Source: Pseudoscleropodium purum (taxonomy: Eukaryota; Streptophyta; Bryopsida; Hypnales; Brachytheciaceae). Taken from it: a stretch of DNA of 64,000 nucleotides. Of the stretch, positions 1 to 25,388 are shown in pieces; within the stretch, counting starts at the first letter, position 1, and each line of letters begins with the position of its first letter. Where the stretch lies: contig OZ017799.1 of NCBI GenBank assembly GCA_963969395.1, positions 20,276,501 through 20,340,500 of the forward strand, in the 5' to 3' direction. The position numbers and the translations under genes are program-made. A model generated the notes under the pieces. It had not been told where the DNA came from and did no database searches. It saw only the letters and a list, made by a program, of their open reading frames with translations.

Positions 1-206
1 AGTTCGAATGCATTAGGGCTACATACAGTATCTCTGCAGGAACAATGCATCGTCCAGGGACTTCTCTTCTTCCCAAATGGCCTAAGCTTACTGAAGGCTC
101 ATTTACACATATGCATGGCCAAGTCAAATCCACCAACCCTTTTTCATTACCACAAGCACAAGTGAATTGCCCAAATTCTTCACTATAGAATTGGCCTCGT
201 TGACAT

Positions 207-700
207 GGTGGCTAAAACATCGGAATAATAAAACATGATGATCTTGAATGAGGTGGCTAAAACATCAGAATACTATAACAGGATGATTTTGAAGGAGGTG
301 GTTAAAACATTGGAATACTAAAACATGATGATCTTGAATGAGGTGGATAAATCATCGAAATACTAAAACATGATGCTCTTGAATTAAGTAGCTAAAACAT
401 CAGAATTCTAAAAATGATGATCTTGGATTAAGAGGCTAAAACATCAGAGTACTAAAACATGAAAATCTTGAATTAGATGGCTAAAACATTGGAATACTAA
501 AACATAATGATCTTGAATCAAGTGGCTAAAACATTAGAGTGCTATAACATGAAGATCTTGAATCAGGTGGCTAAAACATTGGAGTGCTATAACATGAAGA
601 TCTTGAATCAGGTGGCTAAAACATAGGAATACAAAAACATAACAATCTTAAATCAAGTGGTTAAAACATCATAATATTACTAAAACATGATGATCTTGAA
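207..700. repeat. 45-bp minisatellite, about 11 degenerate copies
   Basis: About eleven head-to-tail copies of a unit near 45 bp, each starting close to GGTGGCTAAAACATC and running through ACTAAAACATGATGATC to TTGAAT. Copies differ by several substitutions and 1-3 bp indels; the two units around 520-615 resemble each other most. No reading frame is kept through the array, so a coding repeat is unlikely. Confidence 0.85.
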
Positions 701-3459
701 TCATTTGAAAAAAAAATGAAAACTTGACACTTGAATCAGTTGAAAAAAGTTGTGAACTTTTATTGAATCAAGATGAATTGATTGTGAGTATACTTTTCAA
801 AAAATAACAAGGATATCTATCTCTTATGTTAATAACTAATACCTCTCTACTTCATTTATTTGTCTTTTTATCCACTAAGTGATCCATTTTAGACTTGGTG
901 TACTTTGCTTTAGCTTCAAACATGATTATCTTTAATTTATAAATTGAAACTCAATTAAAAAAGTTTATCTATATTAGTTAAATTTCTACTTTAAAACCAA
1001 AATCACCTCCAATTCTATGTGAGCAGTGAAAGAAATTCATATGACACAACTAATTAGTCAATATATACTTCTCAACCAATGCCCCCATTAGTATTGACTG
1101 CATCAATTGTATCATGATATAATATACGGTAGTCAAAAACTTAGGAAGAGTAATAATAAGTTTAATCTTAGTCTTTTCTATTCTATAAAATGTCCTACCC
1201 ATCACTTCATTTGCTCTTTACAAAATTTCATTAAATATACCAATTATGGAATATTTTGAAGTTGAAGCTCAAACAAAATTATTGATTTTATCACTATAGA
1301 TTATATATAAAATTTGAAACTTAAAATTCAATTTATTTTAAAATTTACAAAAATATATTAAAAATTCTTGAGTAAATTTTTTGGGAATGTTTTTGAATTA
1401 TTATACTCTTCATGTGGTGATTTCTTGAAATGTTAAAAATGTTTAAATCTATGAATTTATTTTAGCATGGCAACCTTTAAACTACACAAGCAATAAATTT
1501 TTGATGAAATATTTTTACAAATTTACATTTACAATAAATTACTACTAATAAAACATTTTTAGATATCCAAACAATCAAAGTGTTATTCAACTTACCAAAG
1601 AATTAAGAAAAAACATTTTTTATGAATAAATATTAGATTCTTAAAATGTATGTTTTTTAGCTTGTATGAGTACCATTCAAAATTGGGATGTTGATAATGT
1701 TCTTGATCAACATCATCAAATATCACATTGTCTATTCTTTCAATAAGTCATGAAAAACAAATGAAAAGTCAACTCAAGACTTATCCACCATGTACTTTTT
1801 TTTCACGCTTTGTTATGTTACAAGAACTATAGTATTATGAGGGACAACTTATGAAAGTTGTTGTTACTTTATAATAAAATCCTTGAATTTTATTTTTTGC
1901 TTTTTGGAGCACATAGAGGTGTCTTTTGAAGAGTGCTTCAACGTTTACTACAACATCATGTCTAGACATTTTTTTCCTCTTTATGTTCAAATACTCTTTA
2001 CATGTATCTTTAAACTTGAAAGGAAAAAAATGGAAAATGAAGATGTTGACAAGTTGTCCCAATCAAATATGAATTAATTTATATTTATAAATTCATTCAA
2101 TAAAGACTAGGGACTTTTATAAAATTCTTTACATTGCATACATTTCACTAGGAGGAACCTGCATTTTTGGTGACACATTTTAGGTGACATCCACGGTTAT
2201 CCACTTTGTTTTTATGTTAACAATGACATTAAATGTAATATCTTGTGTGAAACCAACTTCCTTGCTTGTTCAAGTCCAAGTACTTCTTTATTATCATTTT
2301 TATATGAAATACTATCTAATGTTTCATATTAATTGTAGGTAATCTATTGTATTTTAGGCTCTTGAAATTTAGCATCTAAAGCCTTTGGATATACTAGAGG
2401 GCATGAAACTTGAACATCTACTTCAAATTTCCGTCTTTTTTCACATTCAATTCCATCTCTATTAATATCATGCTTGCATTTCAACCTCTTATAATATTAC
2501 TATATAAAATGTGGCACTGAAAATGAAAATGAATTTTGAATTTAAAATGTACATTCTTGAGAGCATTTCCACTGTGTATGGAATCCAATTCACAATGCTA
2601 AGCTACCTTAGCTCTTCAAGTTTATATAAGCCCATCACACAATAGGGACATAGAGTCAATGGAGTGGAGCAACAAATCTAAGAAGTGGCTAAAGAGCTCC
2701 AAAGGTTAGCTAATTTAGGTATTTGTTATATTGAGAGACCAATCTCTATTTGTCATATGTGGGCCTCTAATTGGTTGTAATTGTAAGTTGGGTTGCTCCA
2801 ATTAGCTCTTAGCTCCATTGAGTCTCAAAAGGAACAAAGTCTAAAAGAGTTGGTGGTAAGTGATGGTTAGATATGTTAGGGTAGGGGCTAATATAATCGA
2901 TTGTAGCCAGATGCAAGTTGTTACATCTAACTAACCCTTACCAAGGGGGTAGATCAACGGGGATAATTGTTTTAAGATTTGTGATACTAAATTATTGAAT
3001 TGAACCAAAAAAAAGAGTAAGAATAGGGAAGTGAAGGTGTATTTGGAAAAAAATTTAAAAAATTAAAACGAGGATAGAACAGAAAAGGAATTCTTGGAGA
3101 AGCCATGTCATCTTTTCCTTTCTTGAAGGCATTAGCACAAGTATGAAGATGAAGAAGATGAATACTAGCCTTCTTTTGATATTGGCATGAATTAAAAGTT
3201 TGTTCATCTTGGGTTCCACTTGAAATTCATTTGAATTGCAAGAGATACATTGAAGACTACACACCTATGTTAGAAGAGATATTCTATAATACTTAAGAAA
3301 TAGATTTGATGGAAAACTTTCTTGAAGGAGTTCAAAGATGGAGAGCAAGTATTGTATATGTTTTGAAATATTGAAAAGAATTAAATATTAGTGAGAAGGT
3401 TAAACATTATATTATAAATATGAGATTTTAAGGGGAATCCATGGAGAAAGAGAGAGAAA
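701..3459. other. AT-rich intergenic DNA, no gene seen
   Basis: Long A/T runs and only short ORFs without recognisable protein character. Around 2560-2845 there is a possible eroded transposon: AGCTCTT and TCAATGGAG-type words recur in inverted order near both ends, but the termini cannot be fixed. Nothing else is supportable. Confidence 0.6.
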
Positions 3460-3693
3460 CATTAAATGAGATTTTAGCCCCTGAGAAGGTTGTGAGTTCC
3501 CATGTACTCAGTTGGATTTCCATTGCCCTACAACAACTGCATGACATGGCACAAAGGCTTCCACATCACCTTTTATTTTTTATTTTTTTCAAAGAATAAA
3601 TAAATTGGGACAACGGCCATTCCTGAACTGCTCGGGGAACATTACGAGAATAGGCCTAGATGGCCCTCCAGACCCCCCAAAAAACATCTAATG
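3460..3693. mobile_element. MITE family A, copy 1
   Basis: About 234 bp with imperfect terminal inverted repeats: the left end reads CATTAAATGAGATTTTAGCC and the complement of the right end reads CATTAGATGTTTTTTGGGG. The left part (GAGAAGGTTGTGAGTTCCC) matches copy 2 at 43.8 kb and the right part matches copy 3 at 49.1 kb, which supports one family. It has no coding capacity, so it would be non-autonomous. The superfamily is not assigned because no clear target-site duplication was found. Confidence 0.7.
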
Positions 3694-5330
3694 TTGGTTA
3701 TTTTCTTATGAATAAGTATGTACATTTGATATTTGATTGTGATGTTGCTGATGTTATTTAATAATTTTTTAATAAATGATTCACTCACTTAAAAATTTTC
3801 ATGCAATGCTTCAATGGATGGAATATGCATAGTATTCCTAGCATCAACTATAAGAACTATAAGTCGCTAGCTTTCCAACCATAGTTTGTTGTATTTTGTA
3901 TGGAATTCTAGTATTTGTAGGATGAAAGTATCTATCATTGCAGAATGTGAATTCTATAAATTATATGGGTTGTGATGTGTTATATATATATATATTTTTT
4001 TATGAAGTTGCTTATTTATAGTGTTTTTTTCCATTATTTTGTAGGTTTTTAGGAAAATATCCTCCTTGCAATTTTAATTGTGTAGTTACTTCTACTTCTA
4101 CTAGAAGAACAATTGAAATTTATTTATTTTTAGATTTGATGTGATGTTGTAGGAAAGTCCATTCACTGTATTGTATGCATTTTGTCATTAGTATATGAAT
4201 AGATGTTGGTTTTGTTGAAGGATATTTGAAAGTGTATGTATTGTATGTGTGTTTCTTTCCATATATTTGATTTTGAAGTTGTCTAGATGAGTGGGGGAGG
4301 GGTTGATTTTCTTAATCTAAGTGTGTTTGTAGATGGTTGAGGAATGTCTTTGGTGAGTCTTATATTAGAAGGAATGGAGAGGTATACTTGAAAATGGTCT
4401 AAGTTTTGTTGGATTAGTTGTCTACATGTGACGTGAGGTTATGACTTTGTTTTGTATAAAATCCATCTATAAGATTGAAGTCTTTAGCATTATGATATTA
4501 TCATTCGAGTGTGCATTTATTAATTTGTTGTGTTATGGTTTTGTCTATTAAGGTAATGAATAGTGTATCATTATTTTGAGTGGGTATGTACAAATTTACT
4601 AAAATTATGCATTAGAGAAGGTGCTTTTGATGTGTATTAATTGAAAATATGGAGAGATTTTTGTTAGTGATGGAATTTTCTAAATATTACTAGGAAATGT
4701 AGAGGTTTGCTATTATGTGAGCCTAAGAGCGTGGACATATATATGAGCCTAGTAGACTATACACCTAAATTATAGGTGTTTATATTATAGAAACCTTCTA
4801 TGAATATAGTGTAATTATAATGTAAGTACTTATATTATAGGTGTTTATATTATAAGCACCTTCAATGGTTGTAATATATCTACTTATATATATGCTCAAA
4901 TCTCACATGCTTGCATTTTCATGCTCACATACTAGTAGTATTGGAGTTGTGTTGAATGATTGAAACAACATTCTATGTCATGAACAAAGTGCTATTAGTT
5001 ACAAATGGTATGTCTTTGTGTATATGGTGGAGGAAAATTTTGTTTAGACAATAATCATATATATGTAAACTACTCCTTTAGTTTTATAACGAAGTAGTTA
5101 GATTACTAGTCTCAAGGGTATGATTGGATATTTGTAGAAGTTATGGGATAGTGATAATTGGGTTGTCATGTATTTATGAATAAATTGGTCAGCTATAGGA
5201 TTGGATAAGGTCATATTGTTTGAGTTAACTTAGTGTGAGATGGATTTATTTATATTTATATTAATTCATTAATGTCAAAATCAAATTTTTATAATAAGTT
5301 AACCTTATAACACTACCACACTCACTAAAT
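3694..5330. other. AT-rich intergenic DNA, no gene seen
   Basis: Low-complexity AT-rich sequence, including a TA run near 3980 and a pair of direct repeats around 4755-4865 (TATTATAG-type words). No ORF with protein character, RNA gene or transposon end was recognised. Confidence 0.6.
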
Positions 5331-5531
5331 GTTCAATGGATGACGGAGAATTTTTATATATAGGATAGAAGTGCAACTATTCATCCTTGGAGTTTTGTTG
5401 TGAAAGGGAACATCTTCTACGGTAGTTTCACTTCCAATGAATACTTTTCCATTTTTTAAGCGATTGATTCCTACAGTTTTAGAAAATGATGATTTCTTTG
5501 GAGACCAATTTGTCCTTATAGGATTAAGAAA
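5331..5531 (+). repeat. dispersed repeat H, copy 1
   Basis: About 200 bp sharing ordered blocks with 50755-50960 and, inverted, with 51919-52045. Shared words are AGTGCAACTATTCATCCT and ACTTCCAATGAATACTTTT. No coding capacity was found. The termini of the family are unclear, so these limits are those of the visible similarity. Confidence 0.65.
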
Positions 5532-7493
5532 CAAATAGCAAATTTTGTAGAAAATAAGTAAGAATTATAATAAAAACTTCACTAGTAAAGGACTAGTGTT
5601 GGAAGGGTTTAGAATTGGTGGCCAACATGACTATGGTAGCATGCAAAGTGTGCAACCCTTTGGCACTTGTACAATATTATTAACAAATAATTGAACCACT
5701 ATCACTACTTGAACCGTTTCAAAGCCCACTTCTTCTATGCATGCATATTAGTGGGAAACAAAATTATAATGAACTGGCTTTTATGATCTTCTTAAATTTA
5801 AAAGGATATCACACTTTGTTCACAGTGAAGAATTGAAGAATTGTGAATAATTAGAAGACTACAAAATCAAAATCATCTTTATTTTATAAGTATAAATGAA
5901 CCACTTTGGGTGAAAAAAAAATTCGTTATTGCAAAGACAAAATCTATATCATACTATAGTATTTTGTTGAAATTGATCTAAAAAATGTCTTTAGGAGGTG
6001 CATATAGATTGTTTATTTAGATGAAATAGGAGGTTATTTGACCATTCTATGATGATTAGTTCATGTATTCCCTGTGATGGGCCTAGTGTTACTATAAGTG
6101 AGTAGTGCAATATGTGCATGGGATACATAGAGTACTGTGATATGAATTAGTAAAGTTAAAGGTGCATTTGACCATTGTTGTTTGAGGTTGACACATTGAA
6201 TTGTTGAAAATCTATTAGTATGTGTATTATTTGTGTTTTATTTGTACCAAGTATTTGTAGAAATATGTTTTGGTTCTTATTGAGTATAATGGTGGATGAT
6301 TTCTTAAGATGTTTCTATTTAGTCTGATTGAGGTGAGGATGTATATTGATCATGACATTGGAGTAAAAATGTTGGTACATATTGGTGTAGCTTGTTTGTA
6401 GAAGAAGGGGTTTAGTTGATTGTTGTGTAGTTAAGATAGAAATATGTAAGTAATATGCAAATTTAGGATATTTAAAGGGGTAGGAGGGTCTTATTGTATT
6501 TATGTTTAATGTTGTAGGGATTTTGAGTTTAAGTGTGTAGTAGTTAGTTAGAATGTAATTGTGTTGGAAGGTGTTGTTGGAGCATGATGTGAAGTTGGTT
6601 TGTTTTATGTATGTTATAGATTGGTGTAATTTGCTCATGTATATGTAGATTATTAAATGCATGTTTTCATTGACTATGAAAAGATGGGACTTATTATTGA
6701 GGTACTTTGTCCGAAATGAATTGGGTTTGGGGTCATTAGGTGCATTTATGTGTACAATATGTTTAGAAAATCATCTATTGGCTATTTTTGGCATGGGGCT
6801 CAATGGCTTAGGGAAGGTCCTTAAAGGATGGAACCTATCATCAAGGTATTTTATTAGAGAAGATTCATTTTGTAGAACAATGGGTGTATGTTGTTGTTTT
6901 GAAATAGTCTAAGAGGTGTGTTAGCTTTAATTTGTCATAAAGGGATGGAACTTATGAACAAAGTATGTTATCTAGAATGAAGATTATTAAGTACATTTAT
7001 GTGTACAATAATTTGGAAAGTCATCTATTACCTTTTTTGGCCTCAATGTCATGGAGGTGGTCTTGAAAGATTTGACATAGGTCTCTTTGAAGATAGGTCT
7101 TGTCATTTTAGGGTTGAATATGTTTTGGTATGAATATGTGTAAAATCTTGAATTAATTGAAAGTCTCTCTCAAGCATCTAGGGAGGCATAATACCTTCTT
7201 AAAATAGGGAGAACCATTGCCTAGTTCTACAATGTTATGTTACTTTAGTGTAATGATAGTGGAGCGAATATCAATTGGATATGAAGGTTAGTGTATGGGA
7301 GAGTTACATATATGAGCCTATAAGTAGTGGAGCAAGTATAGGAGCTTGCTATATTTGGGCTTTTTTCTTTTTGAGCTATGCTAGTAATTTTATTTTTATC
7401 ATTTTTGAAAAGTATCTAGTTGTTTCTTCAATACACATGTGTTACTCATGTGATACTTGATGATATCTTTACCAAAAATAGATGATACCCAAA
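5532..7493. other. intergenic DNA with an imperfect direct duplication
   Basis: Mostly AT-rich and gene-free. Two blocks, about 6679-6800 and 6943-7055, share AAAGRATGGRACTTAT, GCATTTATGTGTACAATA and AATCATCTATTRSCT-like words in the same order, so they are an old direct duplication. An 83-codon open frame over the first block has no recognisable protein features and probably occurs by chance. Confidence 0.5.
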
Positions 7494-7733
7494 TTAAATT
7501 TGACTACAGGTATAAAACAATAGCAATCCGGCTATATAAACCCCCAAAAGGAAAGTTTTCTTCACCAAAGTAGCGGCAACTTCTTTTGGTTGTGTCCGAC
7601 TGGCGAAAAATTGTGCATACTGTTGGAGCTTCTGTTCGGACATGGGGCGATATTTCCGGCGTGGAGGTGCAGCTTGAGTGTGAGCGATTCTCGAAGGGGT
7701 CCAATGTTCGACCAGTTTGGCCTCGCTTCGCAT
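7494..7733 (-). CDS. small putative single-pass membrane protein (79 aa), unrecognised
   Basis: A 79-codon ORF. The ATG at 7733-7731 directly follows an in-frame TAA, so it is the first possible start. The N-terminal half is basic and polar (RRKYRPMSEQKLQQYAQFF), followed by PKEVAATLVKKT and a hydrophobic stretch LLGVYIAGLLLFY close to the C-terminus, as in tail-anchored or small organelle-membrane proteins. Local base composition is clearly less AT-rich than the DNA to its left, and the ORF lies head-to-head with SMG1, so the two may share a promoter region. An internal Met (residue 31) could also serve as start, giving 49 aa. I do not recognise the family. It could be a chance ORF in the SMG1 promoter, or the last exon of a longer gene. 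Confidence 0.4.
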   Translation of the reverse strand: MRSEAKLVEHWTPSRIAHTQAAPPRRKYRPMSEQKLQQYAQFFASRTQPKEVAATLVKKTFLLGVYIAGLLLFYTCSQI

Positions 7734-7804
7734 TTATTTGTCGAATTGAATAATTCTGTTGCAAGTGTGTGCTAAGGCTTGATTGAGTAGTTTAGTAGAT
7801 CTGT
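7734..7804. promoter_or_regulatory. inferred divergent promoter interval
   Basis: Short interval between the minus-strand 79-codon ORF and the repeated SMG1 leader. Its position suggests a shared promoter. I see no convincing TATA box, and the transcription starts are unknown. Confidence 0.25.
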
Positions 7805-8210
7805 TTTTGTGTGCAGGAGGGGTATGATTTCTTGAGGCGATCATCGCCATGGTGGTGGGTCATGAGCTCAGTAAGTAGGATGTTCAGAAATTGAATTGTG
7901 GCTTTCAATTTAGGGGTTTGTATTTTTGCAATTTGGCTTTTGTGTGATCGATTAGTGCAAGGGGGATACGTTTTCTTGGTGCGATCATCTTCGTGATGTA
8001 GCATTATGGGTTCGATCAGTAGGAATTGTAGAAATTAATTTGTCTCAATCAATTTAGGGTTTAGTAGTTAGTAAATCTATTTTTGTACGATGGGTGAGCG
8101 AGTGGTCCGAGTTCTTGAGGTAATCGTCGTCGTGTTGGAGCAGTATGATTTCTGTTTTTAGGAAGTGTAGAAATTGATTCTTCGCTGTCCATTTTGGGGG
8201 TTAGTGGTAA
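7805..8210 (+). repeat. tandem triplication (~140 bp) in the SMG1 upstream/leader region
   Basis: Three diverged copies in direct order, anchored by TTCTTGAGGCGATCATCG (7831), TTCTTGGTGCGATCATC (7975) and TTCTTGAGGTAATCGTCG (8114), so the periods are about 144 and 139 bp. Each copy continues with an AGGAAGTGTAGAAATTGATT-like block and a TTTAGGGGTT-like block. The blocks contain T-rich stretches ending in AG, so leader splicing is possible, for example an acceptor at 8229-8230 (ATTGCAG). Confidence 0.7.
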
Positions 8211-8242
8211 TGGTTTGTTTGAGATTGCAGGCTTGGGCAAGT

Positions 8243-8374
8243 ATGAACTTCAAGAGTCCAAACCGACGGTTTGCGAGTGCCGCGAAAACAACTGAAATTC
8301 TGCAGGTGGTCGTGGTTATGAATTGCTGGGTTTTCTTTTCCCGTGCATCGGGGAGGACGTCGGAGCGTCAATAG
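8243..8374 (+). promoter_or_regulatory. upstream ORF 1 of SMG1 (43 codons)
   Basis: ATG at 8243, TAG at 8372-8374, ending 24 nt before the SMG1 start. The peptide begins MNFKSPNRRF. A plausible leader-intron acceptor lies just upstream at 8229-8230, which would place this ATG near the 5' end of an exon. Whether it is in the mature mRNA is not known. Confidence 0.4.
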
Positions 8375-8376
8375 TG

Positions 8377-8398
8377 ATGCCCTTCCACTGGCTGGACC

Positions 8399-8406
<8 letters not shown>
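8377..8406 (+). promoter_or_regulatory. upstream ORF 2 overlapping the SMG1 start
   Basis: ATG at 8377 opens a nine-codon ORF (MPFHWLDHA) whose TGA at 8404-8406 lies beyond the SMG1 ATG at 8399, in a different frame. Ribosomes using it would bypass the first SMG1 ATG; the next in-frame SMG1 Met, at 8411, lies just after this stop. Confidence 0.45.
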
Positions 8407-22653
<14,247 letters not shown>

Positions 22654-23145
22654 GACATACTCGATACGTCTCTGAGCTGATGAATCTACATGTCAGCAGA
22701 TTATGTAGCACGACCAAGAATTCCGAGCAATGGTACAGGAAGGTGCACTATCTTGTGGACTTTTGAGCTCAGAAGCTGGGAGCATAGGGAACTGGGAACA
22801 CTAAGATCTCGGGGGTAGTTCCATGCCTCTCTTTGGAACCTGGGTTACTAGTCGCAAGTAATCGTAGGCCTTGATGATTATTGTGTTCTTGTACGAGCGA
22901 TTATGAAACATCATACGGATGCTTCTATGGTGCTAGCAGCAGTCACTAGGATGGACTTCAAAGCGTAATTTCGTTCAGTGCTATAGAGAAGCAATCCACC
23001 ATCGTGATTAATCGTACACTCAGGCGGCTGGATTATGATTTTTTTCTGAAGATCTCGTTTGGCACTGGCAGCTGCACTTGCCTCGGGCTGTACCTTCGAG
23101 TTTGAGGGACATTGTCTGGGAACAGATGGGCACTGCTTGCTGATA
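22654..23145 (+). other. SMG1 3' untranslated region (inferred)
   Basis: Sequence after the SMG1 stop. No continuous coding frame starting with ATG was recognised here and no clear polyadenylation signal can be singled out. Composition is more balanced than the distal intergenic DNA, which fits transcribed sequence. Confidence 0.5.
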
Positions 23146-23680
23146 ATGGAGAGACACTTGTCCCAAGATAACGCACAAAGCATTCTTATCGATGCTTTGT
23201 CTAAAGACAAATCTCTTTGCAGCTGCATCTGTGAGCAGAACTTAACTCGAAGGGGCTTTATTGGTTATGCATCTTCCATTTGCTCGTCCACGAAGTTTCA
23301 ACAAAACGGGGTCACTGGAAAAAACAGGTCAGATATATCTGTAAGATCAGTTCGCATCATTCAATTGTCAAATAGCCAAATTACCACGCGTTATTCTCTA
23401 TTTTGAAATTCCACTTTGGAAGCGAATAGTCATTTACAGTAACTTTCAAACATATTGCTATAGTTAGATAAATGTAGGGTATGATATCTTCTTTCTGTCA
23501 TTGCTTTTTGTTACCTTCCTAACGCTTCCTAAATGGTGTATTTTTCAGTTCCTAAAGATATGGAAGTGGCCACTTGAGGACTTGCGGGTTAAAGCCATCA
23601 AAGCGCAATCTCCATGTGATGTAGCCGATGACTTGATTCTTTTTGCAGTGGCTAATCGCAGTGAATCTCAACCTGAGTAG
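23146..23680 (+). CDS. possible small two-exon ORF, or spliced SMG1 3' UTR
   Basis: An open frame with ATG at 23146 runs to 23340, where a donor (TCT|GTAAGA) occurs. A T-rich acceptor TTTTTCAG ends at 23548. Joining 23340 to 23549 keeps the frame (phase 0) and gives KNRSDIS-FLKIWKWPLEDL and a further 37 codons to TAG at 23678-23680, about 109 aa in all. The frame stays open upstream of the ATG back to at least 23059. I do not recognise the product. It could be a small gene, or spliced SMG1 3' UTR, in which case an exon junction more than 50 nt after the stop would make the mRNA an NMD target. Confidence 0.25.
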
Positions 23681-24426
23681 TAGTAGAGTATCAGCATATA
23701 TGGTATATCAGCTGAGTATTCCCCTGCTCCAGAATCTATTAGAATATGATGGCATTCTGGTTATTTGTAGTGCTCTAAAGTGTGAGCATGTTCTAGAACG
23801 ATACCTGATGTGAACACATTGCTGGTGCTTTTATTGAGTTCCTGGGCAATGCTATTTCAACATGGATTGACCGGATGCTCAATGCTGATATCAAGCTGAT
23901 TAGATTGTGATTGTTTATGTAGCACATGTTGTGTACTGTACCCAATGGATACATATCATGTATCTCATAGAAAATCAAAAGTTCACATGCTTACATAGGG
24001 TTAGTATTGTATAGTACTTATGGAAACACTTGTATGCTCTTCATTGCTGGCATTCAGTACATTTATTGTCAAGATCTGCAAAAGAAAAAGAGCTTACTAA
24101 CTAACTGTGCTGTAAGCTTCATAGTGTAGAGATTGCCTTGAAACATCCAGATTTCATGGTGTATGACACTGGATGGTGATGTTCAGTTCAAATTATTGGA
24201 GACATTTGGTCTTGAATCTATGGTGATGGATATACATAGCCTCAAAAAAAAATGGCTATTTGCTGTAATTTAATACTGTATGGAGTGTGAATGTCTGTTT
24301 CAGTGAGTCATTAAAATTACACTGCTTGGAATCCTAGGGTCTTGAGAAACCTAAACTGGAAATGTCAAAAAAATTGAGAAATTTTCATTGCCTCAATGCT
24401 TTAAATTGCTATACTCAGCTCTCAAT
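23681..24426. other. intergenic DNA, nothing recognised
   Basis: Becomes steadily more AT-rich away from SMG1. No ORF, RNA gene or repeat end was identified. Confidence 0.5.
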
Positions 24427-25388
24427 GAGTTAACCCCTAAAAGTTCCAAGGGTCCCCTTGAAGGACTCTTGAAGGTTCAAGTAGGTCTTGATGATCTCAG
24501 TTTTGGGCAAGATTTTTTGAAACTTTTTTACAATAGAGGAAAACTAATTACCTTTTGGGGAGTATATTTTTATTCCAATCAATGCTCAAGAGCAAAAGTT
24601 ATGCCACAATAAGCCTAGAACAAGCAAGGTTAGGTAGCTAAAAAAATTCACAAAAACTTGAAATAATTTTAAATTCATTTTGTTTCTTATGGATTATATT
24701 TTTGTCTATATAGAAAGATTTGATTCAATTCATTTGGATAAGTAATGTGAAAGTTGTGAAATTTCTTGTTTTGTGGGTAATATTGTATTGAATTCAAGAA
24801 TTTGCCCACAAAACAAGAAACAAGAAATTTTGTGGGCAATGTTGTATTGAATTCGTTTTTTACTTCAATTTTTAACAATTTTAAAAAAAAGGTGCTCATG
24901 GTTTAGTTTGCTTTCTAAAAAAATCTTACTATTGAAATTAGTGTGTTTCAATCCCTTCTTAGAAATATCAATAATTTAGTTCTTCCTTCAATCTTGTACT
25001 TATTTCAACTTAACAATTTTTTAAAGAATGAAAATTTTAATAAGAGGGTGAATATTTTTCCCAAACCTTCGACCCAATTCTTGAACAAAGAAAAAATTTT
25101 AATCCACAATTTGTAATACAAAATTTTTTAATTAAGAGGATTCAAAGCCTTATAATCTAGTCAAGCAAGGAGCAAAAACACTTATTTTCTTCACTTTAAA
25201 CACTAATATATCTTGTAATTGATACAATCAAAGATTCTGAAATTTCTTCCACAAATTCTCATACTAGTCTAACTCAAGATCCTACGATTGGATATGCAAA
25301 AGAAACACATGTTAAAATTTGTGATTATGATAGCTTTTAGTGTTTTTTGACATTAAAATGGTCTTGAGTTTAGACTTTAGGGAGTAAA
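24427..25388 (+). repeat. AT-rich ~1-kb repeat, family E-related
   Basis: Resembles the family E copies in its second half: a T/A-rich body, a TTGAAATTAGTGTGTTTCAAT block also seen near 47310 and 50025, and a 3' block GATCCTACGATTGGATATGC matching the pattern near 34400 and 50560. A perfect local hairpin lies at 24765-24830 (TTGTTTTGTGGG and its complement). No coding capacity was seen. Confidence 0.5.

Noticed and set aside
2560..2845. Possible MITE (GAGCATTTCCACTG start and inverted AGCTCT/TCAATGGAG words)
   Set aside because: Left and right ends cannot be aligned convincingly and no second copy was found in the window.
6315..6662. 115-codon minus-strand ORF rich in T, Y, I and N
   Set aside because: Composition simply reflects AT-rich DNA. 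No domain-like features and no splice-supported extension.
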